Assembly (NCBI GenBank): GCA_020073165.1 | Contig: JAIQFP010000013.1 | Coordinates: forward strand, 1 to 64,000 | Direction: 5' to 3' | Length of the DNA: 64,000 bases | Source of the DNA: Terriglobia bacterium | Lineage (GTDB): Bacteria; Acidobacteriota; Terriglobia; Terriglobales; Acidobacteriaceae | Shown here: positions 25,620-35,826 of the stretch, one piece after another | Numbering within the stretch: position 1 is the first letter of the stretch | Layout of the letters: each line of letters opens with the position of its first letter | The notes under the pieces: generated by a model | What the model was told of the DNA's origin: nothing | Seen by the model: only the letters and a program-made list of their open reading frames with translations | The model's database searches: none | Program-made: the position numbers and the translations under genes

Positions 25620-26549
25620 TCAGTGCGACTTCGATGTGTAATACCCCGTGCGGTAGCGCGCCTTGAACTCGGAATCAGCAGGCAGGCCGCTGACCCCCAC
25701 CTGGATGCGGCGGAAGTCCGAATCGGACAACCTTTGAGACGGGTAGTAAGCCAGCAGGTATTGCGTGCGCAGTTCGTCGCTGATTTTCCGGAAGGCTTCG
25801 TCGAGTTGTGGCACCGAGGTTGCATAAAAGTACTTGCCCCCGGTGTCCTCGGACAGCTGAATCAGGGCATGTTCCCCGCCCGTGTCGCGCCCGGCGCTGG
25901 CCTCGATCGGCACCACAATGATGCTGTACAGGATGGCTTCCGCTTGCTGCGCCTCCCGCACCGCCTCCTTGTAGTCCACTTTGCTCACCGTGTCCCCGCC
26001 ATCGGTGATGACCACCATCACCCGCCGTCCCTGCCGGGGCTCCAGCGCCTGCGCCCCCAGGAACAGCGCGTCATACAAAGCCGTCGCCGATCCCCCTCGC
26101 ACCCGATCGATGGCGTGATCCACCGCCTTCAGGTCGGAGGTAAACGGCGAGACCTCGTCCACGATCTCACTGAACTCGTACAGCGATAACGCGTCCACGG
26201 GCCGCAGGATGGCATGCACGAACCGCCGTGCCGAAGCCAACTCCAAAGGCAGATCTTTGCGCGTACTCAGGCTGGTATCGATCGCCAGCACGATCGACAA
26301 CGGCAGGGCTGATTCCCGGTCGAACACCGCAATCTTCTGCTCCCTGCCGTCTTCCCGAAGTTGGAAATTCTCTTTTTGAAGGTTGGCAACCGGCGAGCCG
26401 TGGGAGTCGGTGACGGTCACAAACACGTTTACCAGCTTCACATCCACGGTAATCGTGGTTTCGGGCTGCTGCCCGGAGGATTGAGCCTGCGCCATGGCAG
26501 CCGCCAACATTAGAAGAAAGATGAGACGTCTCATCGGTAGGCTGGTCAC
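25620..26549 (-). CDS. Exported VWA-domain protein of the Acidobacteria-specific type
   Basis: The 309-residue protein has a signal peptide (LIFLLMLAAAMAQAQ), a beta-rich region (VKLVNVFVTVTDSHGSPV) and a von Willebrand A domain with a complete MIDAS: DTSLS in VLAIDTSLSTRKD, Thr in GGSATALYDAL and Asp in VVITDGGDT. It ends with FKARYRTGYYTSK, the usual ending of this family. VWA domains bind partner proteins through a metal. The role in Acidobacteria is unknown. The GTG start overlaps the moaD-moaE stop, so it is translationally coupled to a gene of unrelated function. A second member lies at 63063. Confidence 0.88.
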   Translation of the reverse strand: MTSLPMRRLIFLLMLAAAMAQAQSSGQQPETTITVDVKLVNVFVTVTDSHGSPVANLQKENFQLREDGREQKIAVFDRESALPLSIVLAIDTSLSTRKDLPLELASARRFVHAILRPVDALSLYEFSEIVDEVSPFTSDLKAVDHAIDRVRGGSATALYDALFLGAQALEPRQGRRVMVVITDGGDTVSKVDYKEAVREAQQAEAILYSIIVVPIEASAGRDTGGEHALIQLSEDTGGKYFYATSVPQLDEAFRKISDELRTQYLLAYYPSQRLSDSDFRRIQVGVSGLPADSEFKARYRTGYYTSKSH

Positions 26550-27262
26550 TTAGATGCGCGCCCTCCCGCAGGGCTGCCTTCGGCCCGCCCGATCTCCGCT
26601 GGAAAAGGCTCGCCGTCCGCCCACACCGCTCCATCCTCAAAGTACTCCTTCTTCCAGATGGGCACGGTGCGCTTCAGGGCATCAATCAGCCAGCGACAGG
26701 CCTCGAACGCCGCCGCTCGATGCGCCGACGCCACCGCGATCAGCACGCTGGTCTCCCCGATCTCCAGCCGCCCCAGGCGATGTACCAGGGCCACATCCCG
26801 CACCTGGAACTGCGTCAGGGCCTGCTCCGCGAGCGCTTCCATCTGCTTCAGCGCCATCTCTTCGTAGGCTTCATAGTCCAGGTACAGCGTGCGCCGGCCC
26901 CGCGTGTTGTCCCGCGCCACTCCCTCAAACACCACGGCCGCCCCGTCCGACGACTGCTTGATCCCCCGCAGCACCGCCTCAGTGTCGATCGTCGCCCGCA
27001 CGATTGCGGCGTGCAGAGCTCCGCCGCTCACCGGAGGCAGTAGCCCAATCTCATCTCCCGCCTTCAGCTTGCACTCCGGCCCGGCATACTCCCGGTTCAC
27101 CGACATGGCAATCGACCCCACCATCTCCTTCAGCCGCGGGATTCGCCCTTCATAGTGGTTGATTACATCACCCAGCGTGGCGTTGTCCGGCAGCGTGAGC
27201 GAATCGCTCCCTCGCCCCGCGAGTTCCTTCAGCATGCCGAAAAATAGGACGTGTACCTGCAT
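26546..27262 (-). CDS. moaDE: Fused molybdopterin synthase, MoaD-MoaE
   Basis: Molybdopterin synthase adds two sulfurs to precursor Z to make molybdopterin. Residues 1-81 are a MoaD sulfur carrier (VLFFGMLKELAGRGSDSLTLP and GDEIGLLPPVSGG). Residues from about 84 on are MoaE (AVVFEGVARDNTRGRRTLYLDYEAY, VALVHRLGRLEIGE, VPIWKKEYFEDG). The diglycine that must carry the thiocarboxylate is internal at 80-81, immediately followed by ALHAAIV. For activity the chain should be cut after Gly81, as reported for the mycobacterial fusion MoaX. A normal MoaE Lys is present in WKKEYFEDG. Confidence 0.92.
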   Translation of the reverse strand: MQVHVLFFGMLKELAGRGSDSLTLPDNATLGDVINHYEGRIPRLKEMVGSIAMSVNREYAGPECKLKAGDEIGLLPPVSGGALHAAIVRATIDTEAVLRGIKQSSDGAAVVFEGVARDNTRGRRTLYLDYEAYEEMALKQMEALAEQALTQFQVRDVALVHRLGRLEIGETSVLIAVASAHRAAAFEACRWLIDALKRTVPIWKKEYFEDGAVWADGEPFPAEIGRAEGSPAGGRASK

Positions 27263-27348
27263 GCGTCATCAGTGTATCGCGCCTGTCGCGCTCGCAGAAG
27301 ACCGCGACCCGAGACCTGTAACCCGACACCTGATATACAATCTGCCCG

Positions 27349-27714
27349 ATGCTTACTTCCGACCCACTGGTCATCGAACGCTACGTAGGCGCAGCCGAGG
27401 GACAGGGCGTCCTTCTCTTGAAGGGCCCTCTGACCATGGAGAACCTGCCGCTGTTTGACAACGCCCTCCGCGTCGAGCATTCGCCCACGATGATTCTGGA
27501 TCTGACTCACGTCCCTTACATCGACTCCGCGGGGTTGGGTTCCCTGGTGACCGCCTACGTCTCGGGCCAGAAGGCCGGACGCCGCGTCGCTCTCGCGGGC
27601 GTCAACAAGCGCGTCCTCAAGGTATTCGAGATCACCAAGGTCGAGCCCTTGTTCCTCATCTTCCCCACCCTGGGCGATGCCCTGGAAGCCTTCACCAGCG
27701 CCGGCCAGGCCTAG
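27349..27714 (+). CDS. STAS-domain anti-sigma factor antagonist-like protein
   Basis: This 121-residue single-domain protein has the STAS pattern: VLLLKGPLTMENLPLFDNAL, then MILDLTHVPYIDSAGLGSLVTAY with the phosphorylatable Ser at 60, then VALAGVNKRVLKVFEITKVEPLFLIF. In the SpoIIAA/RsbV family, dephosphorylated Ser lets the protein bind an anti-sigma kinase and free a sigma factor. No partner kinase or phosphatase is adjacent. It is divergent from the fused moaDE gene and convergent with lon. Confidence 0.88.
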   Translation: MLTSDPLVIERYVGAAEGQGVLLLKGPLTMENLPLFDNALRVEHSPTMILDLTHVPYIDSAGLGSLVTAYVSGQKAGRRVALAGVNKRVLKVFEITKVEPLFLIFPTLGDALEAFTSAGQA

Positions 27715-27758
27715 CTTCTCCCGGGCTTTAGTTTCCCCGCGTGTTTGCCGCAAGAAAA

Positions 27759-27784
27759 TGCCAGCTCTCAAAGGAAAGCTGGCA
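27759..27784. terminator. Palindrome between the convergent STAS and lon genes
   Basis: TGCCAGCT (27759-27766) and AGCTGGCA (27777-27784) form an 8-base stem with a 10-base loop between two convergent stop codons. The run of T on the plus side is 18 bases away, so termination is possible but not typical. Confidence 0.45.
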
Positions 27785-27805
27785 ACTGGGAACTGACAAC
27801 CTTTT

Positions 27806-30238
<2,433 letters not shown>

Positions 30239-30245
30239 ATTGCTC

Positions 30246-30266
30246 CTTGAGTGGGTTACGCTCAAG
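30246..30266. promoter_or_regulatory. HAIR-like inverted repeat, candidate HspR operator of lon
   Basis: CTTGAGT (30246-30252), a 7-base spacer and GCTCAAG (30260-30266) match the HspR-associated inverted repeat consensus CTTGAGT-N7-ACTCAAG with one mismatch. It begins 8 bases upstream of the lon ATG and overlaps the Shine-Dalgarno sequence. HspR controls lon in some actinobacteria, which supports the reading. Confidence 0.65.
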
Positions 30267-30548
30267 TTTGGATGACGCTGCAGGCCGGAAAGATGCAGAC
30301 CTGGCGGCGATTACCCTAAGGCTGTTGGATTCTAAACCTTGTCAGCAACCTTGTACCATTCCAAAAGTGCTGGGAGGTGTTGTGTCGAATGTACCCCGGC
30401 CAAGGCCGGCGATGCGGCTTAAGGTTCGCGGCAGCGACCCTCCAAAAAAGATGGGGCCTTCCGCACTCTAAGCTGGAGGGCCCTCGGCCGCCGATGTCCG
30501 CTGGAAAGATGTCACGTAGCCAACAACTTAGCTGTCTGCCAGCCCCTG
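30267..30548. other. Non-coding stretch upstream of lon
   Basis: No gene, RNA or clear repeat is visible. A TAGAAT on the minus strand (30329-30334) could be a -10 for lon but lacks a good -35. Confidence 0.4.
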
Positions 30549-30923
30549 TTAGAACTGGTGTCTCGCCGTATCTCCGCGGAAAATCAGGGCTTGCAGCACG
30601 CGCTCGTTCTTATCGTTATAGATGTAGATTTTCTCGGTCTGCGCGGCCTTCGCCGGGAGCTTTACCAACTGGCATTTCACACTGACTTCCTTGGCGGCTT
30701 TCCCACCCAGCTGCTTGAAGACCATGATGTGGGTGTCGCCCTGCATGGTGTGCAGCACCTGGTAGTCGCCGCTGGGCAGAAGCGTGTCACCAACCCACAT
30801 GGGGTGGTCGAAGGTGATCTGCCGGGTATCGGCGACGCCGAATTGATTCTGACCGGCGCTGGCCAGTACGCTCAACCCGAGTACGCACACCGCCACAACC
30901 AGCATTATTTTCACGAAGCGCAT
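30549..30923 (-). CDS. Small exported protein of unknown function, 124 residues
   Basis: The N-terminus is a signal peptide (IMLVVAVCVLGLSVLASAG). The mature part is beta-rich with PMWVGDTLLPSGDYQVLHTMQGDTH, VMVFKQLGG-like strands and QTEKIYIYNDKNERVLQALIF. The VGDTLLPSGDYQV pattern recurs in exported acidobacterial proteins I cannot assign a function. No cysteine pairs or catalytic motif are seen. It is a single gene between lon and pheA. Confidence 0.7.
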   Translation of the reverse strand: MRFVKIMLVVAVCVLGLSVLASAGQNQFGVADTRQITFDHPMWVGDTLLPSGDYQVLHTMQGDTHIMVFKQLGGKAAKEVSVKCQLVKLPAKAAQTEKIYIYNDKNERVLQALIFRGDTARHQF

Positions 30924-31065
30924 AAATCCTCCCTTTCCTTGCGGGTCCCCTGCGGGGACGCTAAGAAAAGGCTACCGCGGGTGAAAAAAGTCCGCCGTGT
31001 GCTGCGGCACGGCGTGATGTGATACCTGAACCCAAGACATGTGCCGTGCGCCACGGGTGACCGGT

Positions 31066-31872
31066 TCAGGCTGCCGGGTAGATCCCCAGCACCTTCACCA
31101 TTTCCGCCACTTCTCCCAGGTGCCCTAACGCCTGGCGCGCGGGTCTATCATCCCCGCGCAGGAAGTCTGCGTAGAAGACATATTCCCAGGGGCGGCCACG
31201 CATGGGGCGCGATTCGATCTTGCTCAGGCTGATAGCGCGCAGGGCGAAGGCGCTGAGCGCTTTGAACAACGCCCCAGGGACGTTCTTCAAGCCGAATGCG
31301 ATCGAGGTCTTGTTAGCGCCGGGAACAATGCGCTTCACCTTTCGGATCAGGAAGAACCGTGTGAAATTTCGCTTGTCGTCTTCAATGCCCGCAACCAGAA
31401 TACGGCCTCCGTAAACCTGGGCTGCCTGCCGTCCGGCTATGCCCGCCGCGTCGCGCAGTCCGCCTTCGATGACATGCTTTACGCTGCCTGCCGTGTCGTA
31501 GAACGGTATAGGCTCGATCTTCGGATTGCGCCGGAAGAAGTCGCGACACTGCTCCAGCGCGACCGGGTGCGAGTAAGCGCGGCGGAGATCGGCTTTCCTC
31601 ACTCCCGGCGCGGCAATCAGGTTGTGGACGATGCGCAGGCGGAACTCTCTTTGGATGAAAACTTTGCGTGCCAGTAGCAGATCGAAGTGCTCGGTCACTG
31701 AGCCGGCCAGAGAATTTTCAATGGGAATGACTGCGGCCGTCACCGAGCCCCGCTCCAGGCGGTCAAAGACTTCGACCGATCGGGCACAGGGCACAATCGT
31801 GCATCCCGGCGCCAAGCGCCGGGCCGCCTCCTGGCTAAACGAGCCTGCTTCTCCCTGGATGGCGACTTTCAT
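31066..31872 (-). CDS. pheA: Prephenate dehydratase
   Basis: This enzyme converts prephenate to phenylpyruvate in phenylalanine synthesis. The 268-residue monofunctional form has MKVAIQGEAGSFSQEAAR at the N-terminus, AVIPIENSLAGSV, the catalytic Thr-Arg-Phe in KRNFTRFFLI, and a C-terminal ACT domain (VPGALFKALSAFALRAISLSKIESRP) that senses phenylalanine (ESRP motif). No chorismate mutase domain is attached. The length is typical. The start overlaps nothing; the GNAT gene upstream ends 10 bases before it, so the two may be cotranscribed. Confidence 0.95.
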   Translation of the reverse strand: MKVAIQGEAGSFSQEAARRLAPGCTIVPCARSVEVFDRLERGSVTAAVIPIENSLAGSVTEHFDLLLARKVFIQREFRLRIVHNLIAAPGVRKADLRRAYSHPVALEQCRDFFRRNPKIEPIPFYDTAGSVKHVIEGGLRDAAGIAGRQAAQVYGGRILVAGIEDDKRNFTRFFLIRKVKRIVPGANKTSIAFGLKNVPGALFKALSAFALRAISLSKIESRPMRGRPWEYVFYADFLRGDDRPARQALGHLGEVAEMVKVLGIYPAA

Positions 31873-31881
31873 CCCAGCAAC

Positions 31882-32364
31882 CTAGCTGGCCCCCTTTTGC
31901 GAAAGCAAGTCCTTCTGCAGGATAAACGCGTCCACCCCATTGGAATAGTAACGAGGTACTGTCTTCATCAGCAGATACCGGTGCCGCTTGTAGAAAGACA
32001 GTGCTGTCTTGTTGTCCACCGCAGTCTCCAGGAACACGCTGTGGCAGTTGGCACCGCGCAGCCGATCTTCGGCGGCGGTCAGCAGCTTGGAACCCACTCC
32101 GTAGCGGCGCACTGCGGGGAGCACGTCAATGGTAATGATGTGCCCAACCCCGCCGCGGCCGGCCTCGGCCACAATAAAGCCCACCGTCTCCGGTGCCAGT
32201 TCCGGTGCGGCCTTCTCGACGACCAGCGTGAAGGCCCCCCGGCGGTGCATGTAGAACTTTAGTTCCAGCCGGGTATAGGAAATCCCCGGAGGGAAGCATC
32301 TCTGGTCGATGCTCCACAGTGTCTCGAAGTCTTCGCGCCGGAAGTCTCGCAGGGCAAATGCCAC
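31882..32364 (-). CDS. GNAT-family N-acetyltransferase (RimI-like)
   Basis: The 160-residue product is a single GNAT domain. The acetyl-CoA binding segment is ITIDVLPAVRRYGVGSKLL (R-x-x-G-x-G form VRRYGVG), followed by LETAVDNKTALSFYKRHRY, where Asn and the late Tyr are typical of RimI-type enzymes. It may acetylate a protein N-terminus, though the substrate is unknown. It sits directly upstream of pheA in the same direction. Confidence 0.85.
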   Translation of the reverse strand: MAFALRDFRREDFETLWSIDQRCFPPGISYTRLELKFYMHRRGAFTLVVEKAAPELAPETVGFIVAEAGRGGVGHIITIDVLPAVRRYGVGSKLLTAAEDRLRGANCHSVFLETAVDNKTALSFYKRHRYLLMKTVPRYYSNGVDAFILQKDLLSQKGAS

Positions 32365-32504
32365 ACCGGCATTGTAGCCGGAGAGTCTCAGGGGTTCAGA
32401 AGTGCTGCATTGTCCTGCCCGGGTTCAGGGACCTGTGCAAAAATCAACGACGAAAGGGTTGCTGGTTTGCACCCCAAGTCGTAGGATGCGCATCAGAGAA
32501 TAGC

Positions 32505-33158
32505 GTGGGGCTTCCGATCCTCATTGACGCGCTGACGGCGGCGGCACTGTTCGCCCTTTGGTATTTCTGCATGACCCGCTACAACCGCCGCAAAGGTGCC
32601 CTGGCCTTACGGTGGGTGGAAGCTGCGTGCTCGGGTAAGGGCCGGGTTGTGGAAACGCAATGGCGGGGAACCTGTCGCTTGCAGGCCCAACTGGGCTTTG
32701 CGGCACACTGGTTCGAGAACGCCCGCGTCACGGTTCGCCTGCTTCCTCGTCCCATTCCACTGCAGTGGTTGTTGAGTCTATGGCGCAAGCAAGAGGAAAC
32801 CTTGACCTTTGAGGCCGACCTGGATTGCGCGCCCACCTTCCAGTTGCAGATTTTCCGCCACCGCTGGCTCACTCACAGACATGGCCGCCTGGCCTCGGGA
32901 TCGAAAACCTGGTCCATCTCACGGCCTGGCCCGGTTGTCCTGACCACCCGCACGCAGTGGACGCAGGAACTCACCCCCGTAGTCAACACCCTGATGACCT
33001 CCCGCGGTCACAGCCTGATTACAGTGCGTTTCCGCCCGGAGTCTCCACACCTCGCTGCGACTGTCGCCCTGGAATCGCTCTCCGACAAAGAGGCTGCGGC
33101 CGGTTTCCTGACCGTCGTCCGCGAACTGGCCACTGGAGCCTCGACCTCGCGGCAGTAG
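32505..33158 (+). CDS. Membrane-anchored protein of unknown function, 217 residues
   Basis: The most likely start is GTG at 32505, which gives an N-terminal membrane helix (ILIDALTAAALFALWYFCM) followed by a basic stretch. The frame is open back to 32319, but that part overlaps the divergent GNAT gene. The remaining region is beta-rich (RVVETQWRGTCRLQAQLGF and ETLTFEADLDCAPTFQLQIF) and I recognise no family. No clear ribosome binding site was found, so the start is uncertain. Confidence 0.55.
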   Translation: MGLPILIDALTAAALFALWYFCMTRYNRRKGALALRWVEAACSGKGRVVETQWRGTCRLQAQLGFAAHWFENARVTVRLLPRPIPLQWLLSLWRKQEETLTFEADLDCAPTFQLQIFRHRWLTHRHGRLASGSKTWSISRPGPVVLTTRTQWTQELTPVVNTLMTSRGHSLITVRFRPESPHLAATVALESLSDKEAAAGFLTVVRELATGASTSRQ

Positions 33159-33297
33159 GTCATCACCTCACAAATCTGAGGTTTGCCTCCGACTGTCTGC
33201 CAGGGTGTCTGGGTTCCGGGGCTTGCGAGGATGGTTGGAAACCAGCACAATAACGTCCCACGACACAGTGGTTATTCCATCAACTGAGGGTTCGCCC

Positions 33298-33753
33298 ATG
33301 AAACTTCGTGCGCTCAGCTTCGCCGTTTTCTTGCTTCTCTCCATCACCGCCGTCGCCGCGGACTCAGATCGCAAACACATTGTTTTGCCACGGGCTCCCC
33401 AAGCGAGTGCTCTTCCGTTCAGCGAAGGCGTTCTGGTGGGAAACACCCTCTATGTTGCGGGACACATTGGCATCGACCCCAAGACCGGCAAGCCAGGTGC
33501 CAGCGCCGAAGACGAGGCAAAACTGGTCATGGAAGGAATCAAGCAGACCGTCGAGGCCGCCGGCCTGAGTATGGACGATCTGGTGTCGGTTCAGGTGTTC
33601 TGCTCCGACGTCGCCAACTACGACGCGTTCAACGCGGTATACCGCACTTACTTCCACGGTGAGTATCCGGCCCGCGCTTTTCTGGGCTCGGGCAAGCTGC
33701 TGTTCGGCGCCAGATACGAGGTCATGGGAATCGCGGTGAAGCCACAGAAGTAG
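33298..33753 (+). CDS. RidA-family protein with an export signal
   Basis: RidA proteins hydrolyse reactive enamines and imines from PLP enzymes. The 151-residue product begins with a signal peptide (LRALSFAVFLLLSITAVAA), then a standard RidA domain: PFSEGVLVGNTLYVAGHIGIDP, EGIKQTVEAAGLSMDDLVSVQVF, and the conserved substrate-binding arginine in EYPARAFLGSGKLLFGARYEVMGIAV. Most characterised RidA proteins are cytosolic, so an exported copy is unusual. The ATG at 33298 is preferred, since the frame upstream lacks similarity. Confidence 0.88.
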   Translation: MKLRALSFAVFLLLSITAVAADSDRKHIVLPRAPQASALPFSEGVLVGNTLYVAGHIGIDPKTGKPGASAEDEAKLVMEGIKQTVEAAGLSMDDLVSVQVFCSDVANYDAFNAVYRTYFHGEYPARAFLGSGKLLFGARYEVMGIAVKPQK

Positions 33754-33787
33754 CTGGGGCAATAGGCACAAAATCATGACTAGCGCC

Positions 33788-33928
33788 TCATGAACAAAGG
33801 CGCCCAAGGGTAAGCAGGGCGCGATCGTACGCCTCGGACCAGGCGTGCCCGCAGTGAATGCGGATGTAGTTCTTGTATCGCCCGGTAGCGGAAAAAAATG
33901 TTCCCGGGGCTCTCCTGAGTGCGATGAT
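33788..33928 (-). pseudogene. C-terminal remnant of a MocR/aminotransferase class I gene
   Basis: On the minus strand the frame before the stop at 33788 reads APGTFFSATGRYKNYIRIHC and then GHAWSEAYDRALLTLGRL. That is the characteristic C-terminus of GntR/MocR-type PLP regulators and related aminotransferases (substrate-binding Arg in the NYIRI block). Nothing upstream resembles the rest of the protein: the remnant ends where the divergent acetyltransferase gene begins. It is a 47-codon relic. Confidence 0.65.
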
Positions 33929-33938
33929 CAATCGAATC

Positions 33939-34646
33939 ATGACTTTATCTGTGAATGCCCAGTCTGACCTGCCAATCGGCGCTCCCGTCGATCCTTCCCC
34001 GCCCAGGCGTCCCCAACGCGTAACCCACGTTGGCCGTACCGTGACCCTGGCTCCGCTTGACCCCGCCGCCCATGCCGACGCCCTCTACGAGGGCACGCAA
34101 GGAAAAGAGAACGAACACCTGTGGCGCTACCTGTGGAACGGCCCGTTCCCCGATCGCGGCCCGTTTGATCTCCAGATGAAGCAGAACGCCACGTCGGAGG
34201 ACCCGCTGTTTCTTGCCATTCTCGACAATGCTTCGGGGCGTGCGGTGGGCTACGCGGCCTACCTGCGCATCGAGCCCGCGCATCGTGTCATCGAGGTGGG
34301 GCACATTTTGTACACGCCACGCCTGCAGCGGACCGTGGGGGCGACCGAGGCTATGTACCTGATGGCGCGGTATGTCTTTGAAGAACTCGGGTATCGCCGT
34401 TACGAGTGGAAATGCAATGCGCTGAACGCGCCTTCGCGCAGCGCGGCTCTGCGTCTCGGTTTTACCTTCGAGGGCGTTTTCCGGCAGCACATGATCATCA
34501 AGGGTCGCAATCGCGATACTGCCTGGTTCTCGATGCTGGATTCGGAATGGCCCGCGTGCAAAGCAGCTTTTGAACGCTGGCTGGATCCTTCGAACTTCGA
34601 CGTTCATGGGCAGCAGAAGCGGTCGCTGAGCGCGCTCCGCCAGTGA
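33939..34646 (+). CDS. GNAT-family N-acetyltransferase (RimJ/RimL-like)
   Basis: The 235-residue product has the RimJ/RimL pattern: RTVTLAPLDPAAHADALYE near the N-terminus, EVGHILYTPRLQRTVGATEAMYLM (acetyl-CoA site), YRRYEWKCNALNAPSRSAALRLGFTFEGVFRQHMIIKGRNRDTAWFSML. The last block with the N-x-x-S and FxxEG motifs is diagnostic. Substrate may be a ribosomal protein or small molecule. Upstream starts at 33924 or 33873 would overlap the aminotransferase remnant, so I take the ATG at 33939. Confidence 0.85.
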   Translation: MTLSVNAQSDLPIGAPVDPSPPRRPQRVTHVGRTVTLAPLDPAAHADALYEGTQGKENEHLWRYLWNGPFPDRGPFDLQMKQNATSEDPLFLAILDNASGRAVGYAAYLRIEPAHRVIEVGHILYTPRLQRTVGATEAMYLMARYVFEELGYRRYEWKCNALNAPSRSAALRLGFTFEGVFRQHMIIKGRNRDTAWFSMLDSEWPACKAAFERWLDPSNFDVHGQQKRSLSALRQ

Positions 34647-34679
34647 GTCGGGTCACAATCGGATCGGGAGGAGACTGCT

Positions 34680-35684
34680 TCAGGACCCGGTCTTCTTGCC
34701 CGCCGAAACTGCGAAGCGCTGGGACTCGCCGGACATCGAGTTCGCGTCGGCGCCTCTGCCCGCTACACTGCTGACCACGTACAGCGGTCGCGACTTGATC
34801 TCCTCGTAGATTCTTCCCACGTATTCGCCTATGATCCCCAGGAACAGCAGGTTGATGCCGGAGAGAAAACTTATGCTCACCATCAGGCCCGTCCACCCAG
34901 GCACGGTCTGACGCAGCATGAATTTTGCGTAAACGGAATAGACAGCAACCAACAGTGCCAACAGGATGGCAGCCGCACCCACCATGGTGGCAGCCCGCAG
35001 CGGCACCACAGAGAATGCGAAGATTCCGTCAGCCGCCCCTTTGAACCGCTTCCACACGTTGTACTTGCTTTCACCCGCCAGCCGTTCGGCGCGTTCGATG
35101 GGAAGGCCGATCTGGCGGAACCCCACCCAGCTGCGCAATCCCCGCACGTAGCGGTGGTGCTCTTTCATCTGCCGCACTTCCTCGACCACGCGGCGCGACA
35201 TCAACCCGAAGTCTCCGGAATCGAGCGGGAGTTGAAAATCAGACAAGGCCGCCATAAGCCGGTAGAAGAACCAGAAACACGCGCGCAGCCAAAGCGGCTC
35301 CTTGCGCTTCACTCGTTGCACAAACACCACGTCATAGCCCTGTTGGAATTTCTCCACCAGCAGAGGGATGGTCTCGGGTGGGTCCTGCAGATCGCCGTCG
35401 ATGACGACAGTGGCATCGCCGGTCACGTAGTCGAGAGCGGCCGTGAGGGCCGTCTGGTGGCCGAAATTGCGCGACAGGGTCACGGCACAAATGCGCGGGT
35501 CCTCTCGCACCGCTTGCGCCAGTAAGACTGGCGTCCGGTCGCTGCTCCCGTCGTCCACGAACACGATTTCGTGCGGCCCGCCTGGCATCTCGTCCAGAAC
35601 CGTGCGCGTGCGTCGCAGCAACTCCGGCAGCACCTCCTCTTCGTTGTAGATGGGGATGGCGAGCGAAAGTCGAAACGGCCTCAT
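34680..35684 (-). CDS. GT2 polyprenyl-phosphate glycosyltransferase with two C-terminal membrane helices
   Basis: The 334-residue protein has an N-terminal GT-A domain: LSLAIPIYNEEEVLPELL, EIVFVDDGSSDRT, LSRNFGHQTAL and the metal-binding DGDLQDPPE. Two membrane helices follow near residues 230-255 and 268-290, and then GEYVGRIYEEIKSRPLYV. This is the GtrB/ArnC/DPM1-like type that moves a sugar from a nucleotide to polyprenyl phosphate on the cytosolic face. It would supply the GT-C enzyme at 36440 with lipid-linked sugar. AGGAG precedes the ATG. It is divergent from the methyltransferase gene. Confidence 0.92.
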   Translation of the reverse strand: MRPFRLSLAIPIYNEEEVLPELLRRTRTVLDEMPGGPHEIVFVDDGSSDRTPVLLAQAVREDPRICAVTLSRNFGHQTALTAALDYVTGDATVVIDGDLQDPPETIPLLVEKFQQGYDVVFVQRVKRKEPLWLRACFWFFYRLMAALSDFQLPLDSGDFGLMSRRVVEEVRQMKEHHRYVRGLRSWVGFRQIGLPIERAERLAGESKYNVWKRFKGAADGIFAFSVVPLRAATMVGAAAILLALLVAVYSVYAKFMLRQTVPGWTGLMVSISFLSGINLLFLGIIGEYVGRIYEEIKSRPLYVVSSVAGRGADANSMSGESQRFAVSAGKKTGS

Positions 35685-35826
35685 TAGCTCCTAGCCTCCA
35701 TAGAGTCCCAGCAAGCTCCGAGCGCGAACTGATGGCTGGAACGTATGATAGCAAGGACTGAGCCATTGCCGGATTTGCTTTTCGTCGTTCGCCTAGGCTA
35801 TCTTGAAAACACTCGTAGCAGAATCC

